64,000 nucleotides of DNA. Origin: Acidobacteriota bacterium. Lineage in GTDB: Bacteria; Acidobacteriota; Polarisedimenticolia; Polarisedimenticolales; Polarisedimenticolaceae. The notes under the pieces were generated by a model. It saw nothing but the letters and a program-made list of their open reading frames with translations, was not told where the DNA came from and made no database searches. Positions 26,457 through 36,329 of the stretch are shown one piece after another (position 1 is the stretch's first letter; every line of letters starts with the position of its first letter). A program made the translations under genes and the position numbers. The stretch lies in assembly GCA_029861955.1 (NCBI GenBank), contig JAOTYK010000002.1:186001-250000 (forward strand), given 5' to 3'.

Positions 26457-28700
26457 ATGGGTGAGCAGTCGACCCCGCTTGAGAGCTTTCGTTACGACGA
26501 TGCCCTGGTGCGGAAATTCGTCGTCGTTTCTCTGTTCTGGGGGATCGTTGGGATGTTGGTCGGGGTGGTGGTCGCCCTGCAACTGGCGTTCCCGGTTCTT
26601 AATTTCGAGATTCCCTGGCTCTCGTTCGGGCGCCTGCGACCGCTCCACACAAACGCCGTCATATTTGCGTTTGCGGGCAACGCGATCTTTGCCGCGGTCT
26701 ACTACTCGACCCAACGGCTGTGCAAGGCCCGCTTGTATAGCGATCTGCTGGGGAAACTCCACTTCTGGGGCTGGCAACTGATCATTGTCGGCGCCGCCGT
26801 GACGTTGCCTCTCGGCATCACCCAGAGCAAGGAGTATGCGGAACTCGAGTGGCCCCTGGATATCGCCATCGCGGTGGTGTGGGTCATCTTCGCGATCAAC
26901 TTCTTCGGCACCCTGGCCCGTCGACGAGAACGCCACCTCTACGTCGCGTTGTGGTTCTACATCGGCACCATCATCACGGTGGCCATCCTCCACATCTTTA
27001 ATAACCTCACGCTTCCCGTCACCTGGACCAAGAGCTACTCGATCTATGCGGGTGTCCAGGACGCGTTCATGCAGTGGTGGTACGGCCACAACGCGGTCGC
27101 GTTCTTTCTGACCACCCCGTTCCTGGGCCTGATGTATTACTTCCTGCCCAAGGCGGCCAATCGACCTGTCTTCAGCTATCGGCTCTCGATCCTCCACTTC
27201 TGGTCCATCGTCTTCATCTATATCTGGGCGGGACCCCATCATCTGCACTACACCGCGCTACCAGCGTGGGCCTCGACACTCGGCGCTCTGTTTTCCTTGA
27301 TGCTGTGGATGCCCTCCTGGGGCGGGATGATCAATGGTCTGCTGACGTTGCGTGGCGCCTGGCACAAGGTCGCCGAGGATCCGGTCCTGAAGTTCTTCGT
27401 GGTCGGCGTGACGTTCTACGGAATGTCGACGTTCGAAGGCCCGATGCTCTCGATCAAGAGTGTCAATGCCCTCAGTCATTACACGGACTGGACCATCGCC
27501 CATGTCCACGCAGGTGCGCTGGGATGGAACGGGATGATGACGTTCGGGATGGCGTACTGGCTCATCCCGCGTCTGTTCCAGACCCCGCTGTGGAGTCGCA
27601 AGTGGATGAGCAGCCACTTCTGGCTCGCGACGGTCGGGATCCTGCTCTACATCGTGCCGATCTATGCCGCCGGCCTGACACAGGGTTTGATGTGGCGCGC
27701 GTTCGATTCAAGTGGCCTGCTGAAGTACCCGGATTTCATCGAGACCGTCAATCAATTGATGACCTTCTACCACATCAGAGTTCTGGGCGGCACGCTGTTC
27801 CTCGTCGGTGCCTTGATGTGTTTTGCCAACCTGGTATTCACCTGGATGAAGCGACCGGCAACCTATGACGAACCGGTCATCCAGGCGCACGCGCTCGCCA
27901 AGAACTACACCGATCAGGAGCCGCCCAGGTCAAGGTTGAAGTCCGTCACCGCGTTCGGACACCGTCTGGATGTCTTCATGCAGTCCCGCTGGCATCGTCG
28001 ATGGGAACGCCTGCCGCTGCTGTTCACGATCATGGTCGTGCTCGCCGTCGTCTCCGCGTCGCTGTTCGAGATCATCCCGACGTTCCTGATCAAGTCCAAC
28101 GTCAAGACGATCGCGACCGTCACGCCCTACACCCCATTGGAGTTGGCCGGTCGCGACATGTACGTCTCCGAGGGCTGTTACAACTGCCACTCGCAGATGA
28201 TTCGTCCGATGAGGCACGAGATCGAACGCTACGGCGAGTACTCGAAGGCCGGCGAGTTCATCTACGATCGACCGTTCCAGTGGGGGTCCCGCAGGATCGG
28301 ACCGGATCTACATCGAATAGGACAGACCAACACCAGTGTCGCGTGGCACGTGCGTCACTTCAATCGCCCCTCGGACACCAGTCCCGGCTCGATCATGCCG
28401 GCCTACCCGTGGCTCCTACAAAACAGTTTCGACTTCGCCGGGGTTCCCGCGAAGGTCCAGACCATGGCTAAACTCGGGGTCCCGTACGACGTAGAGCTGA
28501 CAACATCCGAGGCGATGGCCCGTCAGCAGGCCGACGAGGTCTTCGCGAAACTCGTCGCAGAGGATCCGTCCTACGTCGATAGCGGACTTGCGGACAAGGA
28601 AGTCATCGCGTTGGTCGCGTACATGCTGCGGCTTGGGACGGATATCGCCAAACCGCTTCCGGCGGAAGAACCGCCGACCGTCGCGACAGGAGCGGAGTGA
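26457..28700 (+). CDS. ccoNO: cbb3 cytochrome c oxidase, fused subunits I and II (CcoN-CcoO)
   Basis: A 747-residue fusion. Residues about 1-470 are CcoN, the haem-copper catalytic subunit, with about twelve membrane helices and metal-ligand segments WYGHNAVAFFLT, AGPHHLHYT and IAHVHAGALGWNG. Residues about 500-747 are CcoO, with one anchor helix and a mono-haem site C574-x-x-C577-H578 followed by the typical QMIRPMRHE block. The enzyme reduces oxygen with high affinity and pumps protons. GGAGGG at 26443-26448 sets the ATG at 26457; in-frame extension to 26160 lacks a ribosome site and overlaps the divergent kinase. CcoNO fusions are known in several phyla. Confidence 0.95.
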   Translation: MGEQSTPLESFRYDDALVRKFVVVSLFWGIVGMLVGVVVALQLAFPVLNFEIPWLSFGRLRPLHTNAVIFAFAGNAIFAAVYYSTQRLCKARLYSDLLGKLHFWGWQLIIVGAAVTLPLGITQSKEYAELEWPLDIAIAVVWVIFAINFFGTLARRRERHLYVALWFYIGTIITVAILHIFNNLTLPVTWTKSYSIYAGVQDAFMQWWYGHNAVAFFLTTPFLGLMYYFLPKAANRPVFSYRLSILHFWSIVFIYIWAGPHHLHYTALPAWASTLGALFSLMLWMPSWGGMINGLLTLRGAWHKVAEDPVLKFFVVGVTFYGMSTFEGPMLSIKSVNALSHYTDWTIAHVHAGALGWNGMMTFGMAYWLIPRLFQTPLWSRKWMSSHFWLATVGILLYIVPIYAAGLTQGLMWRAFDSSGLLKYPDFIETVNQLMTFYHIRVLGGTLFLVGALMCFANLVFTWMKRPATYDEPVIQAHALAKNYTDQEPPRSRLKSVTAFGHRLDVFMQSRWHRRWERLPLLFTIMVVLAVVSASLFEIIPTFLIKSNVKTIATVTPYTPLELAGRDMYVSEGCYNCHSQMIRPMRHEIERYGEYSKAGEFIYDRPFQWGSRRIGPDLHRIGQTNTSVAWHVRHFNRPSDTSPGSIMPAYPWLLQNSFDFAGVPAKVQTMAKLGVPYDVELTTSEAMARQQADEVFAKLVAEDPSYVDSGLADKEVIALVAYMLRLGTDIAKPLPAEEPPTVATGAE

Positions 28701-28876
28701 TGGATCTTTACCAGATCGTTCTGGCCAAGAAGATAGCCTTACTGTTCTTCTTCCTTGTGTTCCTGGTCGTATTCCTCAGGCTCGTGCTCACACGGCGAGC
28801 GACCTATGATCAGGCTGCCCGGATTCCTCTAGACGACGACACCGTCGTTACCCCGCGGGACATTTCTCATGGCTAA
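28700..28876 (+). CDS. ccoQ: CcoQ-like small subunit of cbb3 oxidase
   Basis: A 58-residue protein starting at ATG 28700, which shares its A with the TGA of ccoNO. One membrane helix (about 12-30, LLFFFLVFLVVFLRLVL) is followed by a basic then acidic tail. Size, position between subunit II and CcoP, and topology match CcoQ (FixQ), which stabilises the assembled oxidase. Its end overlaps ccoP by 8 bases. Confidence 0.82.
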   Translation: MDLYQIVLAKKIALLFFFLVFLVVFLRLVLTRRATYDQAARIPLDDDTVVTPRDISHG

Positions 28877-29462
28877 CGAAGACAAACAACGCGACCGCCT
28901 GCTTGACCACAATTACGATGGTATTCAGGAATACGACAACCCGATGCCTGCGTGGTGGATCTGGTTGTTCGTCCTCCCGGTCCTGTTCGCGTACCCGTAT
29001 ATCCTGCACTACCACTTCGGCAGTGGCCCGTCGATTCACGACAAGCTGGACAAAGAGATCGCGGCGTATGCCAATCAGTTGCTCGCGACGTACGGAGAAC
29101 TGGCCCCCGATCGAAAGACGATCCTCAGTTTTCGTACGGACGAGACGGCGATGACCGGGATGTCCAGTCTGTTCCGAGGACGCTGCGCGCAATGCCATCT
29201 GGCGGACGGCAGCGGAAACGTTGGACCGAACCTCACCGACGATCACTGGAAGAACGTGACGACGGTCACCGACATCCCCGGTCTCATTCGTGACGGGCTC
29301 CCCGTGCAAGGCATGCCGGCGTGGGGAGATCGACTGACGGAGACCCAGATCGTCTTGCTGTCGTCGTACGTCGCTCGACTGCGGGATCAACCTGTCGCCG
29401 GCAAGAACCCTGAGGGCGATCCAATTCCTCCCTGGGATGAGATTCCAGCCGAAGTGCCATGA
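28869..29462 (+). CDS. ccoP: CcoP, cbb3 oxidase subunit III (mono-haem)
   Basis: A 197-residue membrane-anchored cytochrome c. The N-terminus has the CcoP start DNPMPAWWIWLFVLPVLFAYPYI with one helix. There is a single haem site C106-A-Q-C109-H110 and a Met ligand in GLPVQGMPAWGD. Most CcoP proteins (about 300 residues) carry two haems; here only one CxxCH is present and the chain is about 100 residues shorter, so this is the mono-haem form. It delivers electrons to CcoNO. Start and stop both overlap neighbours (ccoQ; ATGA with ccoG). Confidence 0.92.
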   Translation: MANEDKQRDRLLDHNYDGIQEYDNPMPAWWIWLFVLPVLFAYPYILHYHFGSGPSIHDKLDKEIAAYANQLLATYGELAPDRKTILSFRTDETAMTGMSSLFRGRCAQCHLADGSGNVGPNLTDDHWKNVTTVTDIPGLIRDGLPVQGMPAWGDRLTETQIVLLSSYVARLRDQPVAGKNPEGDPIPPWDEIPAEVP

Positions 29463-30850
29463 GCGACGAGCAGGGCCAGCGGGTTCTCTCGACGCTTAAC
29501 CGTGACGGCAGCCGTCGCTGGCTTCGTCCACGAGTTGCCGAGGGTCCCCTTCTGACGGCCCGCAGATCGGTCGCCTACGTTCTGATCCTGCTGTTCACGG
29601 CGTTGCCGTACATCCGGGTCGGCGGTCGCCCAAGCGTGTTGCTGAATCTCGCAGACCGAGAGTTCATCTTCTTCGGTAAGGTTCTCCTCGCCACGGACAC
29701 GGTCCTGTTGGCGCTCTTGCTGCTGTCCATCTTCGTCGCCGTGTTCCTACTGACCGCCGTTGCCGGTCGCGTGTGGTGTGGCTGGGCTTGCCCGCAGACG
29801 GTCTACATGGAGTTTCTCTATCGCCCCATCGAACGGTTGTTCGAAGGGCGTCGATACGACACCGACGGACGAGCCGACGTCCACCCGATACGGCTCATCG
29901 CTAAGCAGGCGGTCTTCCTTCTCATCTCGATGTTCCTGGCACATACGTTCCTGGCCTACTTCGTGGGAATCGAAACGCTTGTGCGTTGGGTCGGGAGTTC
30001 GCCGCTGGAACACCCGAAGGCCTTTCTCGTCATGGCATCGGTCACGGGGCTGATGATGCTCGATTTCGCATTCCAACGAGAGCAGGTCTGCATCCTGATG
30101 TGCCCCTACGGGCGTCTCCAGTCGGTCCTCCTGGATCGAAAGTCGCTGATCGTCAGTTACGACCCCAAGCGCGGCGAGCCTCGCGGGAAGGGTTCGAAGA
30201 AGCATCGAGAGTCCCTCGGCGATTGCGTCGATTGTGATTTTTGCGTCACGACCTGCCCGACCGGCATCGATATCCGCGACGGTCTCCAGATGGAGTGCGT
30301 CAATTGCACGCAGTGCATCGACGCATGCAACAGCATCATGGATCGGGTCGGCAAGCCTCGCGGGCTGATCCGCCTTACTTCACAGCAGGCGATCGAAGAC
30401 GGAACTCGCGGTTGGCTGCGACCCCGGGTCATCATCTACCCGTTGGTGTTACTCGCCACGGTGACACTATTGATCGTCAGCCTTGTCAACCGACCGGAAT
30501 TCGACATCACGCTGTTGCGCACGAGGAACACGACGTATCAGGTACACGGGCAGAACGTGACGAATATCGTCGAGTTGAAGATCCAGAACCGTACGGAGCA
30601 GGCTCAGAGCTACACGATCGGGACGCCCGGCGAGTCGACGCTTGCATCTCCGGACCTTCCCCTCTCGCTCGCCGGCGGCGAGAGTGGCTCGATCACGCTT
30701 CACGTGACGTCGGACCTCGGCACGTTCGACGGTGGACGTGCCTCGCTAACGCTCTCCGTCGTGGACTCTGCGGGAGTGAACCGTGAGGTCTCCACCCTCG
30801 TCCTGGGGCCGTTGTACCGGCCGACTCCCGCGGAGACCGAGTCACCATGA
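29459..30850 (+). CDS. ccoG: CcoG (FixG/RdxA-type) ferredoxin-like membrane protein
   Basis: A 463-residue protein with several membrane helices in the first half. A double 4Fe-4S cluster signature starts at C256 (CVDCDFCVTTCP, then CVNCTQCIDAC). A periplasmic immunoglobulin-like C-terminal domain follows (TNIVELKIQNRTEQAQSYTI). The Cys-rich redox site GRVWCGWACPQ is also present. In studied bacteria CcoG reduces copper for cbb3 oxidase assembly. It overlaps ccoP and ccoH by four bases each. Confidence 0.93.
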   Translation: MSDEQGQRVLSTLNRDGSRRWLRPRVAEGPLLTARRSVAYVLILLFTALPYIRVGGRPSVLLNLADREFIFFGKVLLATDTVLLALLLLSIFVAVFLLTAVAGRVWCGWACPQTVYMEFLYRPIERLFEGRRYDTDGRADVHPIRLIAKQAVFLLISMFLAHTFLAYFVGIETLVRWVGSSPLEHPKAFLVMASVTGLMMLDFAFQREQVCILMCPYGRLQSVLLDRKSLIVSYDPKRGEPRGKGSKKHRESLGDCVDCDFCVTTCPTGIDIRDGLQMECVNCTQCIDACNSIMDRVGKPRGLIRLTSQQAIEDGTRGWLRPRVIIYPLVLLATVTLLIVSLVNRPEFDITLLRTRNTTYQVHGQNVTNIVELKIQNRTEQAQSYTIGTPGESTLASPDLPLSLAGGESGSITLHVTSDLGTFDGGRASLTLSVVDSAGVNREVSTLVLGPLYRPTPAETESP

Positions 30851-31320
30851 AACACACACTGATATGGGTCGGAATCATCGTCTCTCTGCTGTTGTTCTCG
30901 GTCGCCACACAGACCGTATTGATTGTCAGCTCGATGACCGATCCGTCGTTCGCCGTCGTACCGGACTATGAGCAGAAGGCGGCCGACTGGGATCTCAAGA
31001 ACGCTCAGGCGCAACGCAACCGCCAGCTGGGGTGGACTCTGGACGTGCGCACCCGCCCGGGCAACGAACGATTTGAACTGAACGTCGAGGTCGAGATCCA
31101 CGGCACCTACGGAAAACCGATCCGTGACGCCCATATCGTCTTTGAGGCGTTCCACAACGCACGCGCAAGTCAGATCCAACGTAGCGAGATGGTTCACGTC
31201 GGTGATGGCATCTACATCGCCACGATCGGCGGACGCCGCGCCGGCGTCTGGCAGTTCCAGTTCCAGGTCGACCACGAAGACCAACGATTCACGAGCACCG
31301 TCCGCAAGAGCGTCGCATGA
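30847..31320 (+). CDS. ccoH: CcoH/FixH-like cbb3 assembly protein
   Basis: A 157-residue protein with one N-terminal membrane helix (about 5-26) and a periplasmic beta-sandwich (FixH domain). Visible segments are PDYEQKAADWD near the start and HIVFEAFHNARAS in the middle. FixH/CcoH is needed for stable cbb3 assembly in Rhizobium and Rhodobacter. It overlaps ccoG and the SafE-like gene by four bases each. The match is by position and topology more than by strict motifs. Confidence 0.82.
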   Translation: MKHTLIWVGIIVSLLLFSVATQTVLIVSSMTDPSFAVVPDYEQKAADWDLKNAQAQRNRQLGWTLDVRTRPGNERFELNVEVEIHGTYGKPIRDAHIVFEAFHNARASQIQRSEMVHVGDGIYIATIGGRRAGVWQFQFQVDHEDQRFTSTVRKSVA

Positions 31321-32048
31321 TTCCACTCGTTAGCGTCGTCCTGATGGCAAGCCTAACGGGCTCACTACACTGCGCCGGAATGTGTGGTGCCTTCGTCGTC
31401 ACGGGAACAACCACCTGGCCAACGCAGGTCGCGTACCACGTAGGACGGCTGCTCACCTACGTTGCGATGGGCGCGGTCGTCGGCGCGATTGGCGCGTCGA
31501 TCGACCTGGGCGGATCTCTTCTTGGGCTTCAGCGACTCGCGTTACTGCTAGCGGCGATCGCCATGGTGGTCTTCGGTCTGTCCGCGTTGCTGAGCCTGCT
31601 TGGCGTGAGGGTGCCGACGGTTCGTTCACCTGCGTTTCTTCGTCGCATCTACCTGAATTTGTTTGGAAGAACGATCGGAATCCCCCCCGTTCGCCGATCA
31701 TTGGCGATCGGCCTGTTGTCGACCCTCCTGCCCTGCGGATGGCTCTATGCGTTTGTCATCGTGTCCGCCGGCGGCGGCTCGGCCCTGAAGGGCGCCATCA
31801 TCATGGCCGTGTTCTGGATCGGCACCGTTCCGATCCTCGCCGCGATCGGCGTCACCCAGCAGTGGCTCACGCGATCGCGTCGGGGCGTCGCGATGGTCGC
31901 CGCCGTCGCCATCGTGATCGTCGGACTGACCGGCATCGTGGGTCGCTGGCAATTGACACTTGAGCCCCCCACATCGGAGACAACCCCGATCGTCTCGATC
32001 GAAACGATAGGAGAACACACTCCGGCATGTTGTCAGCACGACAGGTAG
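31317..32048 (+). CDS. SafE/UreH-like membrane transporter in the cbb3 operon
   Basis: A 243-residue protein with about six membrane helices. It has the paired motif set of the sulfite-exporter TauE/SafE (UreH-type) family: N-terminal MASLTGSLHCAGMCGAFV and central GLLSTLLPCGWLYAFVI. The Cys/Met residues in the first motif suggest a metal substrate. Related proteins encoded inside cco operons have been linked to copper supply, so copper transport for the oxidase is the likely role. It overlaps ccoI by 22 bases. Confidence 0.82.
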   Translation: MIPLVSVVLMASLTGSLHCAGMCGAFVVTGTTTWPTQVAYHVGRLLTYVAMGAVVGAIGASIDLGGSLLGLQRLALLLAAIAMVVFGLSALLSLLGVRVPTVRSPAFLRRIYLNLFGRTIGIPPVRRSLAIGLLSTLLPCGWLYAFVIVSAGGGSALKGAIIMAVFWIGTVPILAAIGVTQQWLTRSRRGVAMVAAVAIVIVGLTGIVGRWQLTLEPPTSETTPIVSIETIGEHTPACCQHDR

Positions 32049-34486
32049 ATCACTCGGACCCGACGCTCTGCACCCACTGCGGCCTCGACGTCCCACGGAA
32101 CCGACGATCCGAGTCGAATGACGTGGAGTTCTGTTGCTCCGGCTGCGAGCTTGTCTACACGGCGATCCATCGCCATGGGTTAGAGCGATTCTACGAACAT
32201 GCTCGAGTGTCCGGTGACACACGGATTGCCGCCAGGGTCGACGGCGGCGCATTTGCCACCTGGGACGACGATTCATTTGTCGCCCGCGAGAGTCAGGAGC
32301 TTCCCGACGGAAGCCGTCGAATCGAGCTGTACGTCGAGGGTGTCCACTGTTCTGCATGTCTCTGGCTTATCGAGCGTCTTCCTGAGGTGTTGCCGGGCGT
32401 CCTCGAGGCGCGGCTGGATTTCCGCCGACACGTGGCCGTTGTCGTGTGGCGACCGGGGCAGCTGGGGCTGGCAAGAATCGCCCGCACTCTCGATTCCCTG
32501 GGATACACACCCCACGTCTATCGCGGTGCCGCTGTCGACGAGATCCGACGACAGGAGAGTCGGACCCATCTAATACGCATCGGTGTTGCGGCGGCATGCG
32601 CCGGAAACGCGATGCTGATCGCGTTCGCACTCTATGGCGGGATGTTCAATGGCATGGCCCCGGAGTTCGAGACCGTCTTTCGATTCGCCAGCCTGCTGCT
32701 GATGTTGATCGCTCTGTTGGGCCCGGGCCGTGTTTTCCTCCGCGGCGCCGCAGCGGCGATTCGAACGCGGCGAGCCCACATGGACCTCCCGGTGGCCACC
32801 GCGCTTGTCGCGGGTACCGTCTGGGGTGGTTGGAATACGTTTCGCTCTGCGGGCGAGATCTACTTCGAATCGCTGACGGCCGTCATCTTTCTCTTGTTGA
32901 TTGGACGCTATCTCCAGTTTCGCCAGCAACACAACGCCCAGGATGCGGTCGCGTTGCTCTACAGTCTGACGCCCTCCGCCGCATGGCGACTCGACCCACA
33001 CGGCAACCCGGAACAGGTCGCCGTGGAGTCTCTGCGGGTAAATCAAGTCGTTCGCCTCGGACCGGGGGATGCGGTTCCGGTCGATGGCGTCGTGGAGTCC
33101 GGGCGCTCGCAGATCGACGTCTCCCTTCTCACGGGCGAATCGTTGCCCGCTTCGGTCGATGTAGGTGCGAAGGTTCACGCCGGCACGGTGAACATGACCG
33201 GGTTCCTGGATGTTCGGGTCCTGCGGACCGGACACGAGACGCGTGTCGGACAGCTGATGCAGATGGTCGAGACGTTCGCGCGGGATAGGCCCTCGGTGGT
33301 CCGCCTCGCCGATCGCGTGGCCGAGTATTTTGTCGTGGTCGTGTTGTCCGTTGCCGCCGCGACCGCTCTGCTCTGGGCGATGTCGGATGTCGGCGTGGCG
33401 CTCGAGCATGCGATCACCCTGCTGATCGTGACCTGCCCATGCGCCCTCGGGCTTGCGACACCCCTCGCCATGCAGTGCGCTATCGGCCAGGCCGCTCACC
33501 GGGGCATCCTCGTAAAGGGTGGGGATGCACTGGAGCAACTGGCGGGACGCGGGCGTGTATGGCTGGACAAGACCGGCACGCTGACCCGGGGCCGCATGGA
33601 AGTTGCCGACTGTGAGGGCGACCGCCAGGCGTGCGCGCTCGCCGCAATCGTCGAGCGGGGCGTCTCGCATCCGATCGCGACGGCCCTGGTCGACAGATTC
33701 GTAGAGCCCGACGACGAGCGGCATGTCACTCAGCGCGTCCTCACGCCCGGCGGCGGAGTTCACGGCACGGTCGCCGGCCAACGTGTTCATGTCGGCTCAC
33801 CGTCGTTCGTGCGGCATGCCGTGCGCGAGACACCCCTCTGGGCGCATCAAGCGCAACGAAGGATGCTGGCCGCGGGGCTAACGCCGGTCTGGGTCGCCGT
33901 CGACGCGGCCGTCGCGGCTGTTCTCGGCATTGGCGATGTCGTCCGCCCCGAGGCCATCCGGTCCCTCGACCTGCTGCGCGCCGCCGGTTTCAAGATCGGC
34001 ATTCTCTCCGGGGATCACCCGGAAATCGTTGCACGGGTGGCTGCAGAGGTCGGCGTCCCGGCGAAGAACGCGCGGGGCGGGCTGGGCCCGGAAGAGAAGG
34101 CCCGGATCGTGCGCCAGAACGTCGAGAACGGGGAATCCGTCGTCATGGTCGGAGACGGCGTCAATGACGCCGCGGCGTTGGCGGCCGCTTCTGTCGGGGT
34201 TGCGGTGCGTGGCGGTGCCGAGGCGAGCCTGGCGGCATCGGACGTGTTCCTGACCAGTCCTGGATTGGCGCCGCTGGTGCGACTGATCGATGGATCCCGT
34301 CGCACGATGACGGCGCTGCGCACCAACGTCATCGTGTCCTTGCTTTACAACCTGATCGCGGCGGGTCTCGCCGTTACCGGTGTGATCGATCCGAGGATTG
34401 CGGCTATCCTGATGCCGATCAGTTCGTTGACGGTGGTCGGTCTCTCCTACCGCCGGATGTACTTCGAGGCGACGACGTGTCCGTGA
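32027..34486 (+). CDS. ccoI: CcoI, copper-translocating P-type ATPase
   Basis: An 819-residue P1B ATPase. The N-terminus carries two Cys clusters (CTHCG at about 15; CCSGCE at about 36) and a heavy-metal domain with C108-S-A-C111. The transmembrane metal site is C470-P-C472 and the phosphorylated Asp is D514 in DKTGTLT. TGES and [10 protein letters not shown] are also present. CcoI/FixI proteins load copper for the CcoN active site rather than confer bulk resistance. The extended Cys-rich N-terminus is typical of CcoI. Confidence 0.95.
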   Translation: MLSARQVDHSDPTLCTHCGLDVPRNRRSESNDVEFCCSGCELVYTAIHRHGLERFYEHARVSGDTRIAARVDGGAFATWDDDSFVARESQELPDGSRRIELYVEGVHCSACLWLIERLPEVLPGVLEARLDFRRHVAVVVWRPGQLGLARIARTLDSLGYTPHVYRGAAVDEIRRQESRTHLIRIGVAAACAGNAMLIAFALYGGMFNGMAPEFETVFRFASLLLMLIALLGPGRVFLRGAAAAIRTRRAHMDLPVATALVAGTVWGGWNTFRSAGEIYFESLTAVIFLLLIGRYLQFRQQHNAQDAVALLYSLTPSAAWRLDPHGNPEQVAVESLRVNQVVRLGPGDAVPVDGVVESGRSQIDVSLLTGESLPASVDVGAKVHAGTVNMTGFLDVRVLRTGHETRVGQLMQMVETFARDRPSVVRLADRVAEYFVVVVLSVAAATALLWAMSDVGVALEHAITLLIVTCPCALGLATPLAMQCAIGQAAHRGILVKGGDALEQLAGRGRVWLDKTGTLTRGRMEVADCEGDRQACALAAIVERGVSHPIATALVDRFVEPDDERHVTQRVLTPGGGVHGTVAGQRVHVGSPSFVRHAVRETPLWAHQAQRRMLAAGLTPVWVAVDAAVAAVLGIGDVVRPEAIRSLDLLRAAGFKIGILSGDHPEIVARVAAEVGVPAKNARGGLGPEEKARIVRQNVENGESVVMVGDGVNDAAALAAASVGVAVRGGAEASLAASDVFLTSPGLAPLVRLIDGSRRTMTALRTNVIVSLLYNLIAAGLAVTGVIDPRIAAILMPISSLTVVGLSYRRMYFEATTCP

Positions 34487-34629
34487 TCTACATCGTCCTG
34501 CCCCTGGCCCTACTGGTGGCGGCTGCCGCGGTAGGTGCATTCATCTGGGCGACCCGCTCCGGACAGATGGATGACCTGGACAGTCCTGCGATACGGGTCC
34601 TCCACGACGACGACACTCCTACTGATTGA
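34477..34629 (+). CDS. ccoS: CcoS-like cbb3 maturation protein
   Basis: A 50-residue protein with one membrane helix followed by the family hallmark [22 protein letters not shown] prefer GTG 34477 (giving M-S-V-I-Y) over GTG 34483 because CcoS proteins start this way; both overlap the ccoI stop. CcoS is needed for insertion of haem and copper into the oxidase. The last 11 bases overlap the end of the convergent barrel gene. Confidence 0.88.
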   Translation: MSVIYIVLPLALLVAAAAVGAFIWATRSGQMDDLDSPAIRVLHDDDTPTD

Positions 34630-35209
34630 AGTAGTAGCGCAGCCCGACGCCCACCGTCGTCTCGTCGTTCCCGGCATCGGCCTCGAGGCCGAGACTCCAG
34701 CGACGGGTCATGTTGAAAAGCGCGGATAGCACAACACGGGTGTCGCCGTCATCCAGGTCCCGATAGTCGAGTCTTGCTCCAAGTTCGAGTCGCTGTTTCA
34801 GCAACAGGGACCGGATCCCGAAACCCAGGGCGTAGCTGCTCTCGTCCGACGAGGCCGGACCGGTGTCCACGTCGACCTTGACCCGGGCCACGGTCCCGAA
34901 CAGGTCCGTATTGAGATTCAACTCCTGCCCATAGCCGACTCCGAACTCCAGCGTGTCGAGATCGGCACCACCGTCGAGGCCGATCTCCGCATACTCCGCA
35001 AAGCCGAAGATCCTCTGACTGAACTCACCGGATAGTTTCAGCGCAAACCCGTCGCCATCCACATCGATGTCGTCGAGCTCGGTGTCGACGAACTGGATCT
35101 CACCAAAAGAGAAAGACAGGGCGTCCGCATGGGCGTTCAGGCCCCAGGTCATGACGACGACCGTCATGAGTGTGACCCCGCGAAGAATGTTCCGGGCGAT
35201 AAGGCGCAT
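34619..35209 (-). CDS. Small outer-membrane beta-barrel protein
   Basis: A 196-residue protein with a signal peptide (hydrophobic 9-23, ending NAHA) and about eight alternating strands, for example [25 protein letters not shown] and [13 protein letters not shown]. Length and pattern fit an OmpA/OmpW-like eight-stranded barrel. GGGAGGGG just before ATG 35209 fixes the start. I see no named family. The convergent overlap with ccoS shows tight packing but does not imply shared function. Confidence 0.7.
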   Translation of the reverse strand: MRLIARNILRGVTLMTVVVMTWGLNAHADALSFSFGEIQFVDTELDDIDVDGDGFALKLSGEFSQRIFGFAEYAEIGLDGGADLDTLEFGVGYGQELNLNTDLFGTVARVKVDVDTGPASSDESSYALGFGIRSLLLKQRLELGARLDYRDLDDGDTRVVLSALFNMTRRWSLGLEADAGNDETTVGVGLRYYFNQ

Positions 35210-35327
35210 GAATCCCCTCCCAGTCCGCCGAACGGCGGTTGTCATTAGGATGACGGGTGACCCCACCTCCAGGTTGCATGAAAGTGGGTCATTCCGCAGA
35301 TAGAATGCCCCTCGGAGGGAGCCGTTG

Positions 35328-36218
35328 ATGTTGAAGCAAAAACCCCATGCATGGGCCGGTCTCATGCTCTTCATCTTCCTGACCGGGTCACCCATGTTGG
35401 GGCAGACCGAGGAAGAACCGAAGATCCTCGGAGAGTGTCAGGCCTCCCAACTCGGCGAGGCTCCGTATTCCGAGTGGTACAGCGACACCTACGAGACCTA
35501 CGAGCCCCACGCGGGGACGGTCAAGGCGCTCGCCGGCGGTGGGTTCGAGGACCTCGATGTCACCGTGTTCTTCGGTACATGGTGTGGCGACAGCCGGCGG
35601 GAGGTACCTCGGCTGGCCAAGATTCTGGACTCGGTGGGCTTCCCCGCAGAATCGCGAACACTCATCGCCGTCGACAACACCGACGAGGCGATCAAGCGTT
35701 CCCCGGGAGGCGAAGAGCGAGGCCTCGAGGTCTATCGCGTCCCGACCGTGATCATTCGGCGTGACGGCCACGAAATCGCTCGGATCGTCGAGCATCCGGT
35801 CCTATCGCTTGAACGGGATCTCCTGGCGATCCTGAACGGCGATGACTACATCGCAAACTACGGGTCGTACCCCCAGATTAGAGAGTGGCTGGACGACGGG
35901 TTGCTATCCGACCCCAACGTCAGCCCTTCGGGTCTTGCCAACCAGCTTCGGAGTGCGGTGGTGTCCGAGGGTGAGCTGGCCGCGGTCGCGGCCGTCCTGC
36001 TGTCCCGTGGCGAGGGTGACGCCGCGGTCCAGCTGCTGCGGGTCAACACGCGTCTGTTCCGGGATAGCGCCAGCAGCTACCGGCGCCTGGCCAACGCGCT
36101 GCTGGAGTCCGAGCAACCGGACGAGGCTCGAATCGCGGCCAGACGGGCCCTGCGGCTCGACCCCGACGCCGAGGAGACGGACCGGATCCTCGAGATCCTG
36201 GAGAAGCTCGACGACTAG
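35328..36218 (+). CDS. Exported thioredoxin-fold protein with C-terminal TPR
   Basis: A 296-residue protein with a signal peptide (about 1-27). A thioredoxin-like domain (about 55-160) has the active-site position written F-F-G-T-W-C-G-D-S, with only one cysteine, then a cis-Pro-like RVPTVIIRRDG. A TPR pair lies at the C-terminus (SSYRRLANALLESEQPDEARIAARRALRLDP). Single-Cys WCGDS proteins of this type are usually not disulfide exchangers, so the redox role is uncertain. GGAGGG at 35314-35319 favours ATG 35328. TAGAAT at 35301 is a candidate -10 with no clear -35. Confidence 0.75.
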   Translation: MLKQKPHAWAGLMLFIFLTGSPMLGQTEEEPKILGECQASQLGEAPYSEWYSDTYETYEPHAGTVKALAGGGFEDLDVTVFFGTWCGDSRREVPRLAKILDSVGFPAESRTLIAVDNTDEAIKRSPGGEERGLEVYRVPTVIIRRDGHEIARIVEHPVLSLERDLLAILNGDDYIANYGSYPQIREWLDDGLLSDPNVSPSGLANQLRSAVVSEGELAAVAAVLLSRGEGDAAVQLLRVNTRLFRDSASSYRRLANALLESEQPDEARIAARRALRLDPDAEETDRILEILEKLDD

Positions 36219-36243
36219 CGGAAGCCTCCAACCGGCCCCCCGA

Positions 36244-36324
36244 GGGGTCTCGTATGATCAACGGCGGGCCTGAGAGATGGGCACCCCTTTCGGATCATGA
36301 TCGGGTAGGATGCTCGGTCAGGAT
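36244..36324 (+). promoter_or_regulatory. TPP-riboswitch-like motif order before recQ (speculative)
   Basis: In the 111-bp gap before recQ the order of motifs recalls a thiamine-pyrophosphate aptamer. GGGGT (36244-36248) can pair with ACCCC (36283-36287), CTGAGA is at 36270, TGATC is at 36298, and a CGGG...CTCG stem then AGGA follow. The key T-A-A-T of the pyrophosphate arm is replaced by TAGGAT, and recQ is not a thiamine gene. Chance is a serious alternative. Confidence 0.15.
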
Positions 36325-36329
36325 CCACG

